From the NCBI RefSeq assembly GCF_015706575.1, contig NW_024037074.1:5890001-5954000 (forward strand): DNA of 64,000 nucleotides. Direction: 5' to 3'. Of this stretch, positions 58,189 through 64,000 are shown one piece after another. The number at the start of each line of letters is the position of its first letter. Position 1 is the first letter of the stretch. The DNA is from Patiria miniata. Its lineage: Eukaryota; Echinodermata; Asteroidea; Valvatida; Asterinidae. Below the pieces are notes generated by a model. It saw only the letters and a list, made by a program, of their open reading frames with translations, had not been told where the DNA came from and made no database searches. A program made the translations under genes and the position numbers.

Positions 58189-58523
58189 AACAGTTTCAAG
58201 GGCGGATCCAGAACACAGTTTTTGGGGGGGCCAAAAAAAAATTTGGTCCCCCAAAAAAGTGGGTCAAAAAAATTACGGCGTGGGGTTCGGGGCCCGCTTA
58301 AGGGCCCTGAAAAAAATTTGGATTCTAGATGCTCTGTGGTGCGATCTGAGGCAATTTCTGACCACTTTAACTAATGTTTTTTTGAGGAAAAGATGGTGGT
58401 GTACTCATTGCCTGCCTTTATTGCGATGTCACATAAAAAAATTTAAAAATTGGTTTCGTTTTGAGGGGGGGGGGGGGGCCATGGCCCCCTTTGGCCCCCC
58501 CTGGATCCGCCCTTGAACAGTTT
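58189..58523 (+). mobile_element. hAT-like MITE family 1, copy 3, with 8-bp target-site duplication
   Basis: The element spans 58197-58515 and has the same 15-bp ends as copy 2. It is flanked by the perfect direct repeat AACAGTTT (58189-58196, 58516-58523). It contains the segment GGTTCGGGGCCCGCTTAAGG, which also occurs in inverse form in copy 1 but is missing from copy 2. Copies 1 and 3 are therefore the fuller forms. Confidence 0.93.
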
Positions 58524-58760
58524 ACATAACAGATCGATACAAACAGGACTTGACCATTTCAACAGTATTTTGAAAATCACTCTTAAACTGTTTGGTGGTA
58601 TGCACTTTTCCATACTTTTATGTACATGTTAAATTGAAACTGGTGATTCGAATAATGTCACCACACAGCATTTGCCTAAACATGCAGCTTTTCATCTAAA
58701 TTACAAGGCTTGATCGTTAATTACTTAAGAAATTTGTATCATTTAACAAAGGGTACTCAC

Positions 58761-58789
58761 AGAGACAGGGTTCGCTCCAGTCTTCTCAT
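58761..58789 (-). CDS. candidate 5'-most coding exon of a minus-strand series
   Basis: On the minus strand ATG with A at -3 (GCATCATGAG) opens nine codons, MRRLERTLS, plus CT before the donor GTGAGTAC. The frame also stays open upstream of this ATG for about 25 codons, so the segment could be an internal exon with an acceptor near TTCAATTGGAG. Its exit phase matches the candidate at 50503-50541, giving a joined Leu codon. The implied intron is 8.2 kb. No family is recognised and the evidence is splice consensus and phase only. Confidence 0.28.
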
Positions 58790-60321
58790 GATGCTCCAAT
58801 TGAAGAGGAAGATACGAGTCCAAAGTTTGAAAATCCAAAAGATTGATGAAAAATACTATATGGTTCTTCAGTAACTGGATGCACTATGATGCACACTCAG
58901 TGTAGCGTGTGTGTGTACACGTGCGTGTCAAAACACTCCACTTGAGAAATGAGCGGTGAAAACGTCCGTTGATGAGCAGTCTAGTCTTGGAGATAATTAC
59001 GACAATTACTCTAAACAGAAAAGTTTGTCTACATCATTAAGAAAACAATTATGACGACCAAGAGGACAATTAGGAAGGCTGTTTACAATGTAGTTTCAAT
59101 TTTAGTTTACAGCCTGCAGAGATAGTTTGAAGGCAATTACGAAGGCTATTTACTGAAGTAATTCAATTCAAGTTTCAAGAACAAAAGTGGCATATTACTT
59201 GCAATGCTTTAATCGATGTCCAATACAGCCAGACAGAGAATGTGTATCCACACAAATAATGCAGATCTACTCAGGTTTCACAAGACTTCATAATGCACGT
59301 ATTATCTGACCAAAAAAATGCTGCACTCCATGGAATCCAAATGACATTTACTGAACAACTTCTGGGTGAATTGAAAAGGCAACACTGTTTGACGAAACTG
59401 GAGTCCATCAACTGTAATTCTCACACCAAAAAGACGACAATAAAACTTTAGCTCCAGAAGGAAATTGGGCAGCAAATTTATCAATCTGCAGTGGTGACTC
59501 CTTTTTAAAATCTCCAGCTCCAGAGTAGTAAGATCAGCTGTATCAGATAAAACCCCAGCTTACAATCAGCCTAGTATCTTATCCATTCACCAGAACACAA
59601 GCCCAAACAAGGAAGCAACTGTGTGTCCTGCAAATCCACTTATGGCATCTTGAGATTACCAATTATCGGAAGTGGCTGCTCCATCCACAACAACAGCTCG
59701 GAGCAGGAAATGAAGAGAGGACGGTCTTTGTGGGTCACCAAAGGTCCCTTCCTCTCTGGCTGGCCAGTCAGCGAGGCTCTGGTCACAATATTGGCCAGGA
59801 AAAGCGAAACCTGTCAGTTCACACCTCTGGTCACTGTAATCCTCACCCCTCATCAAATTAATTCTCACCTCCGGATGCCTCACGCATGGGGCAGGCTGTT
59901 AAACCACAGCCAGCACAGTCCAAGTTGTTTATTGCTTCAACCAGTTGTCCCTTACCTGCAGTCCTTCAAAAGAAAAGGTGTTAATTGATCAGCACCTCTG
60001 AATTATCCAGTAACAGACCTTTAACGCCTCCGGACAAAATAAAACATCAGTCTCCCTCAACAGAGTAATTGTATAATATTGAAGCCCTCAACGCCTGCAC
60101 TTTTTGCAGATTTGAGAGCTACAGGTGCGATACCTATATGCAGATACCATGACAGAAGCAGGCACTTGGATTTTTTTCCCCAGCTTTTTCTATCTAGTGA
60201 TCTTATCCGAGACTTTGGTCTCCTTATAATAGTGGATACAGAAAGGTTCACCAACAAACACGAGATTGTATCTCCTCGAAGCAGCTGTTATGTACATATA
60301 TAGGGTTAGCTCCCGGGAGTG
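58790..60321. other. no supported gene; possible shared 5' region
   Basis: Lies between a minus-strand and a plus-strand candidate first exon. If both are real it would hold two divergent promoters. No TATA or initiator arrangement stands out. An internal 67-bp imperfect duplication is at 59065-59176. Confidence 0.35.
59065..59176. repeat. imperfect tandem duplication, offset 67 bp
   Basis: GACAATTAGGAAGGCTGTTT (59065) and GGCAATTACGAAGGCTATTT (59132) start similar segments of about 44 bases, ending TTTAGTTT and TCAAGTTT. Confidence 0.6.
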
Positions 60322-60435
60322 ATGCATACTGCAGATATTCTGTGGTTTTGCCGGGCGTCAGCAGCAAAATGCAAGATTCATCAGCGGCTGCAGAACAAGA
60401 AACAGTTGGGTTACAAAAGGCCGCATCAGAATTGG
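60322..60435 (+). CDS. candidate first coding exon, two-exon small plus-strand gene
   Basis: ATG at 60322 (G at -3) opens 38 codons ending AATTGG before the donor GTAAGTCA. The peptide begins MHTADILWFCRASAAKCKIH and continues QRLQNKKQLGYKRPHQNW, a basic stretch. This frame leaves phase 0 at the donor, which matches the open phase 0 of the downstream candidate. A second frame, from ATG at 60369 (MQDSSAAAEQETVGLQ...), is also open to the same donor but would hit a stop 10 codons into the next candidate. Which frame is used, if any, cannot be decided here. Confidence 0.25.
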
Positions 60436-60975
60436 GTAAGTCACGCCGATGCACAAACAACTGTTCATCTGCAATTCAGTACGACGCTCCCTGCAGACAA
60501 TGGCACAATAATTTTTTTTCTGACATTTACAGCAGATACAAAACCATCCAGGAATTTAATCCAGTCCGCCCTCGAAAATGCACCAACCGCCCCAGTTAAA
60601 TTCCCCTTACGTTGTCCACACCTACACCTAATCCTTGTTCTGCTTCACACAAAAATGGACCTGTTTTCGCAAGCGTCTTGTTCTCCATCTACCTACGCAA
60701 GACCCGGCCGAAAGAAAAGTCCCGTCATCAATAAGTAATCAATACAACTCCTCCGAAGATCATCCCCAAATTATCATGGACAAAATCCAAGAACAGAGCG
60801 TCAAAGAATATTTTTTGTAACGCAAGAGGTGGATCACATTTACACTGGCCTTCAGCGACACACTCCACACGTACAGGCTTGATGATGATAATACAATTTT
60901 CTACAGAAAATTCTTGTAGTGTATTGACTCTTCAATGGTCCATCCAACAATGATTTTTTTTCTCCCAATTCGCAG

Positions 60976-61044
60976 AGGTGGTTGGGTTTCAAGCAGGAGG
61001 CGGATGATCTTTCAGATGGAGTAACATCCACAGACGAGCTGTGA
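60976..61044 (+). CDS. candidate last exon, small plus-strand gene
   Basis: A strong acceptor, TGATTTTTTTTCTCCCAATT then CGCAG, precedes a frame of 22 codons, RWLGFKQEADDLSDGVTST then DEL, and a TGA stop at 61042-61044. Joined to 60322-60435 in phase 0 this gives a 60-codon protein across a 540-bp intron. The acidic tail contrasts with the basic first exon. No domain is recognised. It could be an internal exon of a different frame or chance. Confidence 0.25.
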   Translation, partial: RWLGFKQEADDLSDGVTSTDEL

Positions 61045-62717
61045 TGGATCCTCAGACTGATTTCCCCCTGGAGTGGGCAGGGGGCGTAGGTCGTTGTAGC
61101 ATGTGGGCAACGGATACTACCAAGGCAAAATTGGCATTAATACAGACTTCAAGTACAAAATTACGGCATGAAGAGCGGCAGCAAAGCGATGAGACAAGAT
61201 AGACTAAAGAAGTTACTTTCCTTTCCTTGAAACTGTCTTTGCCTGCCACGGACCTGAAAGTGGAGAACGTCGACGCTCTGTTCTGTGTCCTCTGCTCAAG
61301 GCATATGCTGGAAAGGTCCCAAAAGCCAAGTCAAGATTGGATGAAACTTAACCGCTGCCTCACCAGTCAACTGATGGTCAACCGATCAATGCAGCTCCGT
61401 TAATAACTCACAAGCTGGAGTTCATGAACTGGTCATGCGATCATGGCGACGCGAGCACTTTCAGGAATCCCTCAGAATGGGCCGACCGACTATTTTTTCA
61501 GTGAAACACCACAAGGCAAATGCTGCATTCCGACCTCAGGGCAGACTATGGAAACCAAACTACATGTAGGGAGCAACCCCATATGTTCCTCTTTAAGATT
61601 TGCGTCTGTCTCTGGTCTTATCTTTTCTGTTCTCCATGGTGAAGATGATGATTGCAAAACCAGGCCGCATCATTTGCTCCCCAGACCCAAGCAGATGTGA
61701 CGAGTCAGACAGAGGGAGATAATATACCGCAATCACTAGGTGCACAGACGACTGGGCATTAATTCCAATTACATTGTTTCTGTCATCTGTCATTTCGGTT
61801 ACAATCAATCCTTCCGTACCTTCATGCATGAAGCCTTGTTCCTTCAACGCTGGGAAGAATTAAAGCGGCCTGTCACATAAGTGGATAACCAGACATAAGA
61901 AATTATCCAAGACATTTTTTAAAACTTTGTCTTACAAAAAGGCATTTCAAAATTTACTGGGATCTTTAGGATGACGCCGCGGTATTAAGTGACCAAAGGT
62001 TGGTAGTACTTTCTGTGGATCACTGAATTAAAAAAAAACTTGAAGATTTTGTTCAAAATTACTTAACAATCCATGGTTAATCAAAAGTGCAAACTTATTT
62101 ATCAGTCGGTGAAGAAGATCGAAATGCAAATCAATCTAAATTGGATGCAGTTAAAAGTCATCAAGGCATTAAATCAAGCTTAATGCCATTACAAAATCAT
62201 CCTTGATCGTCACGGGTTCATGTAAAAAGAAATTACATAAAATCCTGGCGTAAAATTCAATATGCTCGTCACTTCATGAAAATGGTGATGAAATCCGACC
62301 ACTACGAAAAGTGCGGCAGTCCCTTGCACAACCTAATACAATAATGCAACAACGGTATTGTTTTTGATCCTGATGAATTCCAGTATCGCATCTTATCTTC
62401 ATCAAACAAAAACTGTTAATGATCAATGACGACGTTTTAATGACTTAATTATGTTTCAATTCCCAGGCACCCAAAAAGAAAAGTACAAACTCCTCACAGA
62501 AAAAAATATCTTTGGGGCAATGAGAAAAATCCATCTAGCGTCCTCGACAGTTTCAATATGTAATTGCTTTTTTTTTTATTAAGTACCAAAATCCAGCCTA
62601 TGAGGTTTTATTTTTCCTCCTGAAAAAATAGAGCACTTAATATGATTCTGATACCAAAGGTAGCAATGATTATAAATATAATGGTAGACTTAAATGCAAC
62701 TAATGATTCGAAAGATG
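61045..62717. other. no supported gene
   Basis: A plus-strand frame at 61443-61700 begins with a good ATG context (GATCATGG) but has no recognised motif and an open antisense frame. The rest is AT-rich. Confidence 0.4.
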
Positions 62718-62900
62718 GAATTTGCGCCGGGTGATGTAAATTTAATATTGCGTTTTGCTCTTCACAGGAGTATTTTATAAACACTGTATACTCAGTGTTG
62801 TCCAGAGTGACTGTGAGAAAAAAATCACTCGGGTGACACTCAAACCCACGACCTCCTGCTTACTAGTGTAGATATCTTACTCTTGACCACCGAGCTTGCC
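62718..62900 (-). mobile_element. SINE family C, copy 3
   Basis: On the minus strand the head is GGCAAGCTCGGTGGTCAAG (A-box region) with GTGGGTTTGAGTGTCACC (decayed B box). Then come a T-run, TGAGTATACAGTGTTTATAA, GAAGAGCAAAACGCAATATT and ATTTACATCACCCGGCGC. It aligns along its length with copy 1 at 30.7 kb and, inverted, with copy 4 next to it. Confidence 0.75.
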
Positions 62901-62954
62901 AGGGGTCGGCTGGCTGGTTCGAATCAGATATATAGCAGAGGGTACCACAATGAA

Positions 62955-63095
62955 ACTTTTTGTAAGCAGGAGGTCGTGGGTTCGAGTTCCACCCAAGTGA
63001 TTTCTTTCACACAATCGCTCAAGACAACACTGAGTACACATGTACAGTGTTTATAGAATACATCGGTGAAGAGCAACACCCAATATTGAAACGAG
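62955..63095 (+). mobile_element. SINE family C, copy 4, inverted against copy 3
   Basis: From GTAAGCAGGAGGTCGTGGGT it matches the reverse complement of copy 3, including the B box GGGTTCGAG, the TTTCTTTC run, CAACACTGAGTACACATGTA, AGTGTTTATAGAATAC and GAAGAGCAACACCCAATATT. The A-box part of the head is missing or replaced by GCTGGTTCGAATCAG-type sequence. Together with copy 3 it forms a long inverted repeat that could fold as RNA or DNA. Confidence 0.7.
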
Positions 63096-64000
63096 AACGA
63101 TGATGTAAGTAAATTTACCAAATGACTTAAACCAAAACATGTCTGTCAGATTTTGTTAACATTTACTTGGTACTTGGTGCTTGGTTATAGTTTCCTCCTG
63201 AAACATCCTCTAGGGATCTTGACTAGGTCATTTACAATTCTATACATAACACTATTCTATTCTTATTTGGAATGGAAGAAAATGCATGACCCACTTTTCT
63301 TTTTGACTAATTTCTTTCATAAAATGAACTATGAAATAATCTCACTGATGTTAACTAGGCCTACTACTAAAAAAGTGAATGCAAAATTAAAACTTGAAAA
63401 ATTCCATTCTGATTCAACAACAAGGACTCAATTTATCTCAGAAAATCATGTAGATATCAATCAAGATACCCAAGGAGTGTCAATGGTGGCAAAACGACTA
63501 GTTATACCTATTAACAAAACAATGAACATAGGTGATAAGTCAAGTAGGAAAATTCCTGAGATTCCTGTCTAGGCAGAAATAGGGAGTAAATGGGGACAAT
63601 TACAGGTACATGTATCAAACTGGAGCAAACAAAATGAAAAGATGACAACAATCAAAATGACGGAGGCGCTACCAGCGCTGATTGGTCCAACGTGAAAGCG
63701 TGCTTTTCTCTAAATCCAAATGACCTCAAACAATGAATGATGTTTCTTGCAATGGTGTGTCAAATATAGCAGCAAATCAGCACACACAAAGCAACTATGA
63801 ACAATGAGAATGAACCAAACAGAAATGACCACTTAACACCATAACAAAGAATTCTCTTTCCGATGAACACGCTGATGACATGACGATCACAGACGATGAG
63901 ATGTGAAGGCTTGCTCACATGTATCATCAGCTTTCATGGTTGTCAAGGAGAATCGTTTCTGAAACAGCTCAGGATGCTGAATAAGGTGCATGAACCTAAC
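63096..64000. other. no supported gene
   Basis: AT-rich. A 139-codon plus-strand frame (63153-63572) starts hydrophobic and ends polar but has no recognisable motif or splice support, so it is left uncalled. Confidence 0.4.

Noticed and set aside
1-64000. Reverse transcriptase, transposase or viral gene remnants
   Set aside because: I looked for familiar catalytic motifs in the longer frames and saw none. The mobile elements here all appear non-autonomous or severely truncated.

Overview
The window looks like a gene-poor, repeat-rich stretch of nuclear DNA from a marine invertebrate. I favour a deuterostome, possibly an echinoderm. That rests on texture: AT-rich sequence, scattered ACATGTACATG-type words, tRNA-derived SINEs, MITEs with GGGCCC-type ends, and a repeat ending in AACCTCCTTGGCGGAGGT. 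I remember such repeats from marine deuterostome DNA but could not check this. There is no long open reading frame of recognisable family, no operon structure, no rRNA and no convincing stand-alone tRNA gene. I recognised no known protein.

Most of what can be supported is mobile or repetitive DNA. (1) There are several tRNA-headed SINE families. Family A lies at 2.2, 20.2 and 20.5 kb, and the first copy has a perfect 14-bp target-site duplication. Family B lies at 29.6 and 49.9 kb, D at 28.3 kb, C at 30.7, 34.6, 62.8 and 63.0 kb, and E at 5.0 and 7.0-7.7 kb, the last being a dimer. Families A, B and D share one central domain of about 65 bp behind different heads and tails. (2) Two non-autonomous hAT-like families give four copies between 47 and 58.5 kb, each with a perfect 8-bp target-site duplication. 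(3) Other inverted-repeat elements lie at 10.2, 11.8, 22.3, 23.0, 26.0, 29.9-30.3, 38.2, 42.8, 44.7-45.3 and 49.1 kb. (4) Tandem arrays are 13 copies of 139 bp (23.4-25.2 kb), about 12 degenerate copies of about 57 bp (43.5-44.2 kb) and 3 copies of 154 bp (55.1-55.5 kb). (5) Two non-LTR retrotransposon 3' ends are suggested near 13.8 and 51.0 kb.

Protein-coding content is uncertain. Short stretches bounded by good splice consensus suggest that part of the window is intronic. On the minus strand, three candidate exons (58.76, 50.5 and 36.4 kb) are compatible in reading phase and together give about 43 codons. On the plus strand, two candidate exons (60.32-60.44 and 60.98-61.04 kb) join in frame to about 60 codons. 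If both are real, two genes start head to head across about 59-60.3 kb. These are hypotheses with low confidence.

The features most worth following are the 139-bp array enclosed by imperfect inverted repeats, the cluster of young-looking hAT-like insertions, a recurring AAAGTG...CACTTT palindrome, and the phase-compatible exon chains.
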